Assembly: GCA_965202735.1 (NCBI GenBank)
Contig: OZ241844.1
Location: forward strand, 4,216,001 to 4,280,000
DNA length: 64,000 nt
Source: HK1 sp965202735
GTDB taxonomy: Bacteria > Pseudomonadota > Gammaproteobacteria > HK1
Direction: 5' to 3'
Shown piece by piece: positions 34,108-42,341 of this stretch. The stretch's first letter is position 1. Every line of letters begins with the position of its first letter. A program made the translations under genes and the position numbers. The notes under the pieces were generated by a model, which did no database searches, was not told the DNA's origin, and was given only the letters and a program-made list of their open reading frames with translations.

Positions 34108-35196
34108 ATGCCGCGAGGCATCCGTGGGGACGGGGAAGCGGTGGCGGCTCTCTCGGAGGTGGCGGTCGACATCGTGGCGGCGGCGCACGAGGCCCGCTTC
34201 CGCGACCTGATGCAGGCGCACCACTATCTCGGTGCGGTGCCGGGGATGGGCGAGACGGTGCGCTATGTCGCGCACCATCACGGTCGATGGCTGGCGCTTG
34301 TGGTGTTCTCGGCGCCGGCACTGAAGTGCGGCGCGCGCGACCGCTGGATTGGCTGGGACTGTGGCGTCCAGTTCAGCCGCCTGCCTCTGGTGACCAACAA
34401 CGCGCGCTTCCTGCTTCTGCCCGGCGGCCCGCCCAACCTCGGCTCGCGGGTGCTGTCGCTGTGCACGCGCCGTCTGGTGCGCGACTGGCCGGCCCGGTTT
34501 GGCCACGAGGTGCTGCTCGCGGAGACGTTCGTCGACCCCGAGCTGTTCCGGGGCACGGTCTACCGCGCGGCCAACTGGGTCGAGGTCGGGCGCACTCGCG
34601 GCTTCGCCCGCAGCGGGGCCGGCTACCGCGCGCACGCCCGCCCCAAGCTCGTGTTCCTTCACCCCCTGCGTCGGGACGCGCGAGCCCGGCTGCGCGCCGC
34701 CGACCTCGACCCCCGCCTGCGACATGGAGTGGCGAAGATGACGCTCACCGCCGAACAGATGCGCGCCCTGCCCGAGTGCTTCCAGAACATCCACGACCCC
34801 CGCCGCCGCCAGGGCCGGCGCCATGCCCTGCCCACGGTGCTGGCGCTCGCCGCCGCCGCGACGCTGTGCGGGATGCGCGGCTACAAGGCGATTGACGAAT
34901 GGGTCCATGACCTCAGCCCCAAGGTGCTGGAGCGCTTCCGCGTGCGCCGCCGCGATGGCCGATACCGCCCGCCCAGCCTGTCGGCGATGCGCAGCCTCCT
35001 GGTGCGCATCGACCCGGCCCAGCTCGACGCCGCGCTGAGAGCTTGGCAACAGACCCACGGCTCGGGCGACAGCGCACTGGCCATCGACGGCAAGACCCTG
35101 CGCGGCGCCATCGATGACAAGGGCAAACAGACGCATGTGCTCGGCATCATCGGCCACGACACCCAGGCGCCCTGGGGGCAAAAAAAGTCGGCATGA
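34108..35196 (+). CDS. DruA-like (DUF4338) domain joined to N-terminal ISAs1 transposase, zero frame
   Basis: 362 residues. The first about 205 residues resemble the DUF4338/DruA family (RDLMQAHHYLGAVPGMGETV, RWIGWDCGVQFSRLPLVTNN, FVDPELFRGTVYRAANWVEVG). Then comes an ISAs1-type transposase N-terminus (MRALPECFQNIHDPRRRQGR, ATLCGMRGYKAIDEWV, LAIDGKTLRGA with the first catalytic Asp). The frame stops just after the slippery run at 35180-35186. A -1 shift there gives a full-length transposase. Confidence 0.8.
   Translation: MPRGIRGDGEAVAALSEVAVDIVAAAHEARFRDLMQAHHYLGAVPGMGETVRYVAHHHGRWLALVVFSAPALKCGARDRWIGWDCGVQFSRLPLVTNNARFLLLPGGPPNLGSRVLSLCTRRLVRDWPARFGHEVLLAETFVDPELFRGTVYRAANWVEVGRTRGFARSGAGYRAHARPKLVFLHPLRRDARARLRAADLDPRLRHGVAKMTLTAEQMRALPECFQNIHDPRRRQGRRHALPTVLALAAAATLCGMRGYKAIDEWVHDLSPKVLERFRVRRRDGRYRPPSLSAMRSLLVRIDPAQLDAALRAWQQTHGSGDSALAIDGKTLRGAIDDKGKQTHVLGIIGHDTQAPWGQKKSA
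35181..35187 (+). promoter_or_regulatory. Slippery heptamer A-AAA-AAG for -1 frameshifting
   Basis: In the zero frame the codons are CAA AAA AAG followed by TCG GCA TGA. Slipping back one base gives AAA AAA GTC GGC and enters the second frame (KKVGMRPDADEGEKRTNEV). A-AAA-AAG is the classic bacterial -1 programmed frameshift motif, as in many IS elements. Confidence 0.75.
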
Positions 35197-35921
35197 GGCC
35201 CGACGCCGACGAAGGAGAGAAACGCACCAACGAGGTCGGCACCGTCCTGCCCCTGCTCGAGACCCTGCCCGACATCGCCGGGCGCACCGTCACCGCCGAT
35301 GCCCTGCTCACCCAGCGCACGCTGGCCTCCTACCTGCTCGGTCGCGGCGCGCACTACCTGTTCGCCGTAAAGGGCAACCACAAGACCCTGCTCAGCGATA
35401 TCCGCCTCACTCTCGACCCGGACATCGCCCGACGCGCGCCGGACTTCGAGGACCACACCCCCAAGCCCGAGCACGGGCGCCGCGAGCGCCGCTCCCTCTG
35501 GGTCTGCGACACACTCAACGACTCTCTCGACTTCCCCGGCGTCGCACAGGTCTTCGCCGTGCGCCGCGAATCCGTCGCGGTCAAGTCCGGCAAACACCGT
35601 TGCGACACCGCCTACGGCATCACCAGCCTGACCTCCGGGGCCGCACCGCCGCACCGCCTGCTCGCCCTCCAGCGCGGACACTGGACCATCGAGGCGACCC
35701 ACCACATCCTCGACTGGAGCTTCGACGAGGACCGCAGCCGTATCCGCTCGGGCCACGGACCAGAGAACATGACCCGGCTGCGACGCTTCGCCATCGGCCT
35801 CATCAAGGCGCGCGGGCTCGCCGTCGCCGAGACCATGCGCACTCTCGCCAGGAACCCGAGGCGGCTGCTCGACTGGCTCAAGATGACCGACAACGCCGCC
35901 CCCGCACCGGCTCCCGGCTGA
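35193..35921 (+). CDS. ISAs1 transposase C-terminal part, -1 frame
   Basis: About 242 residues that complete the ISAs1 DDE domain: VGTVLPLLETLPDIAGRTVT, ADALLTQRTLASYLL, YLFAVKGNHKTLL, then GITSLTSG, HWTIEATHHILDWSFDEDRS (catalytic Glu) and MTRLRRFAIGLIKA. It has no convincing ribosome binding site, in line with expression by frameshift from the upstream frame. Confidence 0.85.
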   Translation: MRPDADEGEKRTNEVGTVLPLLETLPDIAGRTVTADALLTQRTLASYLLGRGAHYLFAVKGNHKTLLSDIRLTLDPDIARRAPDFEDHTPKPEHGRRERRSLWVCDTLNDSLDFPGVAQVFAVRRESVAVKSGKHRCDTAYGITSLTSGAAPPHRLLALQRGHWTIEATHHILDWSFDEDRSRIRSGHGPENMTRLRRFAIGLIKARGLAVAETMRTLARNPRRLLDWLKMTDNAAPAPAPG

Positions 35922-36160
35922 CCGCGCCTGCCCCGCTCCCATCCATCCTCTGCCCGCCCACCCTCGGCACGCGCCGGGTACGGGCGCTCATGCCCGCATG
36001 ACCCCGACTCCGGCTCCCGTGCTCCGGCAGGACCCCTGTAGGGCGGCACGATGCCAGCCCCATCCAGCGTCCACCCCCCGCCCTGGTCGCCAACACAAAG
36101 CGCACGGACCTTCATCGAACGCTCCGAAACGGCGGCAAACATCAGAACAAATTCGCCGTG

Positions 36161-36660
36161 GTGTCCACCGTGAGCGTCCCGAGCCCCTCGACTTCCAGGG
36201 CGGCGTCCAGCCGGTCGACGAAGGAAGGCACGTTCGTCACGCGCACCCGTTCGACCCGCCCGCCGCGGCACGACGCCACCGCTTCGATGAGACCGCCCGG
36301 CGCCTCCAGCGAGAGCCGGGTCTCGGGCTCGCGCATCGGCAGGATGCCGGTCTCGAGCAGCACCGTGGCGACGCACAGGCTGTTCGAGCCGGACATCGGG
36401 GGGGTGTCCTCCGGCTCCATGATGATGAACCCCATCTGCGCCTCGGGGTGCTTCGGCGGCACCAGCAGGTTCACGTGGCGGAACACCCCGCCGCGGGGCT
36501 CGTTCAGCACGAAGCCGCGCAGCCGTCCGTCGTCGGCGACGAAGCGCGACTGCGCCCAGAGGGTCTCGCCCGGCGGCGGCGCCACGCCCCCGACGATGAC
36601 GTCGCCCACCTCGCCCTCGGCGTGGGCGCTGACCGTGTGGACGACCCTGCCGGCGCGCAT
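36161..36660 (-). pseudogene. Proline racemase-family protein, N-terminal half (split by ISAs1)
   Basis: From the ATG at 36660 (MRAGRVVHTVSAHAEGEVGD) it reads through MSGSNSLCVATVLLETG, where the first catalytic Cys position is Ser, to GTLTVDT at the element junction. Ser there is seen in a subgroup of the family. The C-terminal half is at 33480-34021. Confidence 0.9.
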
Positions 36661-36828
36661 CCGGCTACCCGGCGGCCTGCGTGCCGGAGTGGCCTGTCCG
36701 GCTCGCGGCGCGGGACCCGGCTCCGGGCCTTTTCCCGGTCGTCGCCCACCTCGCCGGAGTCGTGAATCCCCCGGCCGCGAAGCGGGACCCGGCTCCGGGC
36801 CTTTCGCCGGTCGTCGCGGCCTCCTTCG

Positions 36829-37800
36829 TCATGCGAGCCGCTCGGGCAACGCCTCGCGCAGCGGGCGGATGTACTCCAGCTCCACGCCGCAGCAGCCGCC
36901 GACGACCTGCACCCCTTGCGCGACCCAGCGCTGCGCCCGCGCCACGAACTCGTCCGGGGTCAGCTTCGTCTCGACGGAGTCGTCGCGGTGCGCGTGGACG
37001 TAGTCCGTCCGCTCGGCCTCCGGATAGACGCCGACCGGGCCGTTCCAGTGCTCCCTGACCACATCGAGCGCCGCCTCGGTGGCGTCCACCGGCGAGTGGA
37101 ACACGGTGACCACCTCCCCGCCGAGGGCGGCGAGAGAGGCGAACTCGGCCTCGAACGCCTCGTCCGACTGGTAGCCCACCCGGAGCGAGCCGTCCGCGGC
37201 GTCCTGGCGGCACTTGAAGCCGGACCACACCGGCAGGCCGGTGGCGAGGCAGGCTTCGATCACCCAGCGGCGCTGCACGGTGCTGCCGGTCGGCTCCGCG
37301 ATGAGGAAGTCCACCCCGGATTCGGCGAGGATGTCCGCCTGCTCGCGGAGGTTGGCGCGGGCCTGGTCCTCGCTCGTCTCCACCCGGCCGCGGAAGTACC
37401 GGAAGTCCTTCCAGCCGGGCTCCGCCCCGGCCATGAGCCCGTAGTTCGAGACCGATCCGCCGATCCACACCGGGCGCGCCTTCGCCAGGCGCTCGCGCGC
37501 GTCCTGGGCCAGCACTACCGCGCGCAGGTTCAGCTCGTGCACCCTGTCGCCGAGGCCGAGCGGCAGCAGGTTGTGCCGGGCGCTCGAATAGGTGTTGGTG
37601 GTGATGACGTCCACACCGGCCTCGATGTAGAGCTCGTGGAGCCGGCGCACCGTGAACGGGTGGGTCTCGAGCGCGGTGGCGGCCCACGCGTCGTGGCTCA
37701 TCGGCGCCTCCATGCGCTGGAGCTGGGTGCCGATGGCCCCGTCGAGAATGATGACCTCGCGCCCCTCGATCCGCGCTCTCAAGTCAGTGTAGCTGCTCAT
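36829..37800 (-). CDS. Homocysteine S-methyltransferase-family protein
   Basis: 323 residues forming a TIM barrel: VIILDGAIGTQLQRMEAPMS at the start, ITTNTYSSARHNL, and the zinc motif QVVGGCCGVELEYIRPL near the end. I do not see the usual upstream GxNC cysteine, so the metal site may differ and the substrate is open. The ATG at 37800 follows AGGAGGCG. Just downstream (36705-36830) a roughly 75-bp stretch (GGGACCCGGCTCCGGGCC) is duplicated. Confidence 0.75.
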   Translation of the reverse strand: MSSYTDLRARIEGREVIILDGAIGTQLQRMEAPMSHDAWAATALETHPFTVRRLHELYIEAGVDVITTNTYSSARHNLLPLGLGDRVHELNLRAVVLAQDARERLAKARPVWIGGSVSNYGLMAGAEPGWKDFRYFRGRVETSEDQARANLREQADILAESGVDFLIAEPTGSTVQRRWVIEACLATGLPVWSGFKCRQDAADGSLRVGYQSDEAFEAEFASLAALGGEVVTVFHSPVDATEAALDVVREHWNGPVGVYPEAERTDYVHAHRDDSVETKLTPDEFVARAQRWVAQGVQVVGGCCGVELEYIRPLREALPERLA

Positions 37801-38685
37801 CGCGTCACGCCTCCTTCGCCGTTCGTCTCCGGGATTGCTCCCGGCTTCGTGTTCCGGGTCGAGCCCCGTCGCGCGGTCGGCCCGCGGTCCGGCGCCCCGT
37901 CGACGTGAGCCGCGCATCGCCGGGCCCCGGCGCCCGGGCGGCTCGCACGGACGCCGGGGGAAGGCGATTCTTTCACGTTGTCGATTGCGAGCGGTACCTT
38001 GGTAGTCAGGACCATTCAAGCTGAGGCACTCCCTGGCTCGGTGTCGGAATGTTCATGGCCGGGCTCATGGCCGGGTTGACCATCGCGCCGCATGAAGTGG
38101 AGGCGACGTGCGGCCCGAAGACACCGGCATTCTCCCCTCGGATCGAAGCACGAGGTCTCCGAGCCGCTCGCCCATCGCCGAGCTCAGGAGAAGACACCCG
38201 TATTCTCCCCTCTCCCCCCGGGAGAGGGGCCGGGGGTGAGGGTGCGGGATGCTTCGTTCCCCTCACCCCAAACCCCTCTCCCGGGGGGAGAGGGGCTTCC
38301 TTCGGGACCAGGGGCATGCCGCCTTTGCGAACGAGCGCACGATGCCCTCGTCCCCAGGTCTCCCGAAACCGGAAACGAGGGATCTCGCACATCGGACGTA
38401 CACCCTTGGGGCGCCTCGGAGACGGCGCCCCTGGAGACGGCACTCCGGGGACGGCGCTCCGGGGACGGCGCTCCGGAGACGGCACCAATCGGCGCCGTCG
38501 CGGTCCCACCCATTGCTATAGTACGTAGACGCGGGCCGCGGTGCCCCGATCGAGGCGTGGATGCCGATGCTCTCCCGAAGGCTCGCGGGGCTCTCCGGAA
38601 GTGGGGGTTGGCGGGGAGCCGGGGGGTGGAATTGCCGGGACCAGGGGCATCTTGCCCTCGGCCTCGGCGAACCGAGGCAGTCACG
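37801..38685. repeat. 885-bp spacer with large hairpin, family D copy and other repeats
   Basis: 38206-38295 is a 90-base nested inverted repeat: CCCCTCTCCCCCCGGGAGAG at one end against CTCTCCCGGGGGGAGAGGGG at the other, with GGGGTGAGGG/CCCTCACCCC inside. 38318-38412 is a family D copy. 38441-38481 repeats GGGGACGGCGCTCC. 38588-38605 has the family C left end (CGGGGCTCTCCGGAAGT). No gene was recognised. Confidence 0.7.
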
Positions 38686-39324
38686 GTGAACAGGAAGATG
38701 GTTCCGCAAAGGCTCGCGATGGGCGCGGTCGTGGTCGCGGCGCTCGCCGCCGGTCTCGTCTTCGGCGGCCTGGTCCGGGACGATGCCTCCGGGAGCGCCG
38801 GGTCCGGCGCCTCGGCGCGGCTCGAGCGTTACGAGATCGGCGGGGAGTTCGAGCTCGTCGACCAGACCGGCGGGCGGACGCGCCTGAGCGATCTCGCCGG
38901 CAACGCGGTGATGATGTTCTTCGGCTACACCTACTGCCCCGACATCTGCCCCGCGACCCTGGCCCGGATGCGCGAGGTCAAGGCCGCCCTGCCCGAGGAG
39001 GACGCCGCCCGGTTCACCGGCCTGTTCATCTCCGTGGACCCCGCCCGCGACACGCCGGAACGGATCGGCCGGTACGTGGAGTTCTTCGACCCCGGCTTCG
39101 TCGGGCTGACCGGCAGCGAGGAGGAGCTCGAGGACATCGCCCGCCGGTACGGCGCGCAGTTCATGATTCCCCCCGGACAGCCGGAGGACGGCTACCTCGT
39201 GAACCACTCCTCCGTCGGCTACCTTATCGATCCGGCCGGGCACGTGCGGGCGCTCTACTACGGCGACGAGCCCATCGACGCGATCGCGGCGAACGTGCGC
39301 GAGGTGCTCGGGGAGCTCGGCTGA
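38686..39324 (+). CDS. SCO1/SenC-family copper chaperone-like protein
   Basis: 212 residues: an N-terminal membrane anchor (LAMGAVVVAALAAGLVFGGL) and a thioredoxin fold with the copper site CPDIC in FFGYTYCPDICPATLARM and the distal His in VNHSSVGYLIDPAGHVR. SCO proteins assist assembly of the CuA site of cytochrome oxidase or act as thiol reductases. GTG at 38686 has GAGG upstream; the ATG four codons later is the alternative. Confidence 0.85.
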   Translation: MNRKMVPQRLAMGAVVVAALAAGLVFGGLVRDDASGSAGSGASARLERYEIGGEFELVDQTGGRTRLSDLAGNAVMMFFGYTYCPDICPATLARMREVKAALPEEDAARFTGLFISVDPARDTPERIGRYVEFFDPGFVGLTGSEEELEDIARRYGAQFMIPPGQPEDGYLVNHSSVGYLIDPAGHVRALYYGDEPIDAIAANVREVLGELG

Positions 39325-39358
39325 ACCGGTCTCGTCCACCGGCATCGCGCTCGGCGGC

Positions 39359-40003
39359 TCATCCGGCTTCCCGGGCTCGATACCGAATCGCCCGTACCGG
39401 CGTCGGGCCCGCGCCGGTGGCGGGGTTCAGCGCCTCGGGGCAGTTCGAGATGACCACGAGGACATCCATCTCCGCGCGCAGGGTCACGTGGTCGCCGGGC
39501 TTCGACCATCCGTCGACGATGGCGACGCCGCCGTCGGCGTGGACCGGCACCCGCATGAAGAAGTTGACGTTGGGCACCACGGCGGTCGAGTCGAGGCCGT
39601 GGCGGGCGAGCTCGGCCTCGAAGTTCTGCTGGCACGCCCGCGGGTTGCGCTGACCGTAGCGCACGTCGTCGAGCTCGAACGAGCAGCAGCCGAAGATGGT
39701 GTCGTGGCCGCCGCAGGTGTCCTCGACGATGGTCATCATCTTCCGGGCCCGTACCGACCACAGCACCGAGCCCTCGCCGAGGTAGATGTTGCCCTGGAGC
39801 TTGACGGTGTTCGGCGCGTGGTAGCGCTCCCGCGGGTCGTGGGCGTTGTAGCAGAGGAAGTCGATGGCCTGCCGCCCTTCCAGGTCGACGAGCACCAGGT
39901 GCTCGCCGCGGCCGATGCGGCCGCTCCACGGGAGCCTCGCCTCGACGACGGTGTCCTCGATGACCGTCGCACCGCCGGGAATGCAGGGGTTCGAAGCAGT
40001 CAT
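39359..40003 (-). CDS. DUF1989 (urea carboxylase-associated family) protein
   Basis: 214 residues with DUF1989 landmarks: RGEHLVLVDLEGRQAIDFLC, RYHAPNTVKLQGNIYLGEGS, EDTCGGHDTIFGCCSFELD, NVNFFMRVPVHADGG and DVLVVISNCPEALNP. The family occurs beside urea carboxylase and in other nitrogen catabolic loci; biochemical role unproven. No urea genes are in the window. ATG at 40003. Confidence 0.8.
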   Translation of the reverse strand: MTASNPCIPGGATVIEDTVVEARLPWSGRIGRGEHLVLVDLEGRQAIDFLCYNAHDPRERYHAPNTVKLQGNIYLGEGSVLWSVRARKMMTIVEDTCGGHDTIFGCCSFELDDVRYGQRNPRACQQNFEAELARHGLDSTAVVPNVNFFMRVPVHADGGVAIVDGWSKPGDHVTLRAEMDVLVVISNCPEALNPATGAGPTPVRAIRYRAREAG

Positions 40004-40459
40004 GACGCCGGCTCCGGGCACTGATTCCCGCCTGTTGTACCACCCGGCCGCGGTGTCATGCGAGGGCAGGCGGCGTTCACGTGGCGGCCTTCAAGCCTGC
40101 CTCGCGGCCGCACCGGGGCTCGACCGGGGGCCGTCCCCGCGGCTCGGACCGTCTCCGCGGCTCGGACCGTCCCTGCGGCTCGGACCGTCCCCGCGGCTGC
40201 CACCCGGCCCAGGGGGCTCGACGGGGCGCTGCCGTCGGGCTTGCCGGACAGCCGCTCCGGAGCCGGAATGCGCGCGCCGAGGGTCATCGCCCGCGCCTCG
40301 CCCTCGCGCAGGTATACCCGCATCGCCGCCTCGTGCGAGCCGTAGTCGCCGTAGTCAACGGCAGTCGCGGTAGTCGATCGGTGCATGGTCGTCAGCCCGG
40401 AGTTGCGGGTCCTTCCGTGGTAAAGTCCTTCTGTTTTGACATCCGGGAGGTTCCACGTG
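40004..40459. other. Spacer with an 18-bp tandem repeat and a possible gene fragment
   Basis: 40136-40196 holds about three copies of an 18-bp unit (CGCGGCTCGGACCGTCCC). Minus-strand 40270-40330 encodes AAMRVYLREGEARAMTLGAR, which has the look of a protein N-terminus (phytanoyl-CoA dioxygenases often begin this way), but no gene follows. Probably debris. Confidence 0.4.
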
Positions 40460-41034
40460 ATGCTCTATTCGGTGGATTCGCAAAGCTATGTCGACAACAT
40501 CCCACATCACGAGAAATTTGAACTATGGCGGTCGCGTCTGACCAGAGAACAGTTCGATGCAATCTGCAACGAGCTTCGCAGCATGATCGACGGAAGCGAA
40601 ATTCACACAGCGGGATGGATGCCTGGGAACGACTGGACCGGGACACCTTGGGAGCCGATATACACCGATGCCTGCCGACACGACCAGGATGCCTCGGGTT
40701 ACTGCTTCGGGTTGTTCGTTTGCCGTGAAAATACTCTGGGATTCGGCGCAACGCATCCTGTGCGCCGCCGGTCGGCGGCACCGGGCATTCACACCTTGCG
40801 GCGCTCCGGTTGCGGGCTGCGACCGGTAGGCGACCCCGATGTGGCCCGAAGTCCGCCCGCGCGACGAGCACCGATTTTCATTCTACGGGGTGGTCCAGCA
40901 CGGCGTCGACCATGACCGTTTGGGTCGTCCTGCAAGAACACCCTGATACGTGGGGTTTCGGGCGATACAAGAAGGACGGAGAACAGATCAGGAGCATGAC
41001 CTATTTCCGGTTGGATAATCCGCCACCCTCATGA
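40460..41034 (+). pseudogene. Small conserved-type protein interrupted by a 200-bp insert
   Basis: Starts at ATG 40460 behind GGGAGG. It reads MLYSVDSQSYVDNIPHHEKF and on through DWTGTPWEPIYTDAC to GYCFGLFV at 40721. The frame then enters unrelated sequence. At 40922 the expected continuation appears: WVVLQEHPDTWGFGRYKKDG to the stop at 41034. Removing exactly 200 bases between the two CGTTTG copies (40717-40722 and 40917-40922) restores a 124-residue protein. Family function unknown. Confidence 0.6.
40723..40922. mobile_element. 200-bp insertion with 6-bp flanking duplication
   Basis: The segment between two copies of CGTTTG. Its ends show no clear inverted repeats and no ORF was recognised in it. 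A transposition or duplication product is inferred from the clean restoration of the host frame. Confidence 0.5.
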
Positions 41035-41079
41035 TCGTGTGCGCCACTCCATCAAGGAATTCGCCTGAACGAGCGTCGG

Positions 41080-41191
41080 CAGCGTCGCCGAAGTAGCTCT
41101 CGCGCACGTTGCCGGCGAAGACCTGGGAGCGGTGGACGAAGCCGCTGGCGTCGAGCGCGAGGGTGAGCAGGCAGTCGGTGCGTTTGTCCAT
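41080..41191 (-). pseudogene. IS4/IS1634-type transposase fragment
   Basis: Minus strand encodes DKRTDCLLTLALDASGFVHR followed by SQVFAGNVRES, the conserved strand around the catalytic region of IS1634-like transposases. Nothing else of the element was found. Confidence 0.6.
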
Positions 41192-41339
41192 GGAGTGACT
41201 GCGCTGGGCCTTCGGTTGACAGATCCATGGCGCGGTCGCCGCGCCATGTCTCCGTCGCGGGAGGGCTGGAGGAGCCCGGAGAGGGAGAGTCCGGGCTTCA
41301 CAAAGCGCTCCGGAGCGGGTGCGCAGGCCGTCCGGCCCC

Positions 41340-41535
41340 GGTCGCTCACGTCCCCTGGACGCGGGCTTGCGTTCGGATGCGTTCGGATAGAGGGGGAGGC
41401 GTTTCGAGTACCTGGAGTATGGTCGCTCACGTCCCCTGGACGCGGGCTTGCGTTCGGATGCGTTCGGATGGGAGGGGGGGCGTTTCGAGTACCTGGAGTA
41501 TGGCCGCTCACGTTCCCCTGAACGCGGGCTTGCGC
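41340..41535. repeat. 81-bp tandem repeat copying the enoyl-CoA hydratase 3' end
   Basis: Full units 41340-41420 and 41421-41501, and a partial unit 41502-41535 that is the real 3' end of the hydratase gene (stop at 41510-41508). Each unit contains CGCTCACGT.CCCTG.ACGCGGGCTTGCG. Confidence 0.85.
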
Positions 41536-42317
41536 CGGTCGTAGAACGACTCCACCCCTTCCCTGAAGTCGTCCGAGGAGCGCAGCCGGCCGTAGGCCTG
41601 GCCCTCCAGCTCGATGGCGACGTGCAGCGGCGCGTTCTGGGCCGCGTTCAGAACGCCTTTCAGCGTGCGCTGGGCGAGCGGCGAGAAGCCGCGCAGCTCG
41701 TCGACGAGGGCGTCGGCGCCCGCTTCGAGCTCCGCGTCGGGCACGCAGTCGACGGCGATGCCCCACTCGTGGGCCTGCCGGGCGGGGATGCGGCGCGAGC
41801 GCATCGCCACGTCCCGGGTGCGGGCGATGCCGATCATCCGCACCAGCCGGGCCGAGCCGCCCGAGCCCGGGATCATGCCGATGCGCTGCTCGGGAAGGGC
41901 GAGCTCGGCGGTCTCGGAGACGATGCGGAAGTCGCAGGCGAGCGACAGCTCGAACCCCACCCCGAAGCAGTAGCCGCGGACCGCGGCCACCACCGGCTTG
42001 TGGCAGCGCTCCGGCGCGGCCACGTTCCACGCGAGCTCCGAGACCCGCTCCGGGGGGCTGTCGAGGAACCCGCGGATGTCGCCACCGCTGGAGAAGTGCT
42101 TGCCCGCGCCGCGCAGCACGATGACCCGCACCCCGGGGTCGCGGTCGAGCGCCTCGAACGCTGCGCGGAGCTGGTCGCGCTCGCGCATGGTGACGACGTT
42201 GAGCGGCGGACGGTCGAGCACGATGTCCGCGCGCTCGCGTTCATGGTCGACCTCGACGCGGAAGCCGTCGAGGTCCCGTGGAAGGCTCGGAGTCGAAGAG
42301 TCGGGCGATCGGTTCAC
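41508..42317 (-). CDS. Enoyl-CoA hydratase/isomerase-family protein
   Basis: 269 residues of crotonase fold: RPPLNVVTMRERDQLRAAF, oxyanion-hole strand GAGKHFSSGGDIRGFL, CFGVGFELSLACDFRIV, and LPEQRIGMIPGSGGSARLVR (catalytic-region Glu). It acts on an acyl-CoA, possibly with the nearby acyl-CoA ligase in aromatic or fatty acid breakdown; exact reaction unknown. Its 3' end has been copied downstream as an 81-bp tandem repeat. Confidence 0.85.
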   Translation of the reverse strand: MNRSPDSSTPSLPRDLDGFRVEVDHERERADIVLDRPPLNVVTMRERDQLRAAFEALDRDPGVRVIVLRGAGKHFSSGGDIRGFLDSPPERVSELAWNVAAPERCHKPVVAAVRGYCFGVGFELSLACDFRIVSETAELALPEQRIGMIPGSGGSARLVRMIGIARTRDVAMRSRRIPARQAHEWGIAVDCVPDAELEAGADALVDELRGFSPLAQRTLKGVLNAAQNAPLHVAIELEGQAYGRLRSSDDFREGVESFYDRRKPAFRGT

Positions 42318-42341
42318 GGGAGGCTCCCCGGCTCCGGTGCG

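Larger units (their letters stand above)
34022..36160. mobile_element. ISAs1-type element carrying a DruA-like transposase fusion
   Basis: 2139 bp with inverted ends CAGGGCTAATTCGTTCT and, read inward from 36160, CACGGCGAATTTGTTCT. It is flanked by the exact 10-bp duplication GTGTCCACCG (34012-34021 and 36161-36170). It has interrupted a proline-racemase-family gene cleanly, so the insertion is recent. It contains one transposase split by a frameshift (34108-35196 and 35193-35921). 35922-36160 is non-coding right end. Confidence 0.9.

Noticed and set aside
34108..34735. Stand-alone Druantin (DruA) defence gene
   Set aside because: The domain is joined to an ISAs1 transposase inside an element with inverted ends and target duplication; no druB-E genes are present.
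40000..40386. Minus-strand ORF with GTVRAA repeats as a gene
   Set aside because: Most of it is an 18-bp tandem repeat; only a short N-terminal-like fragment has any protein character.
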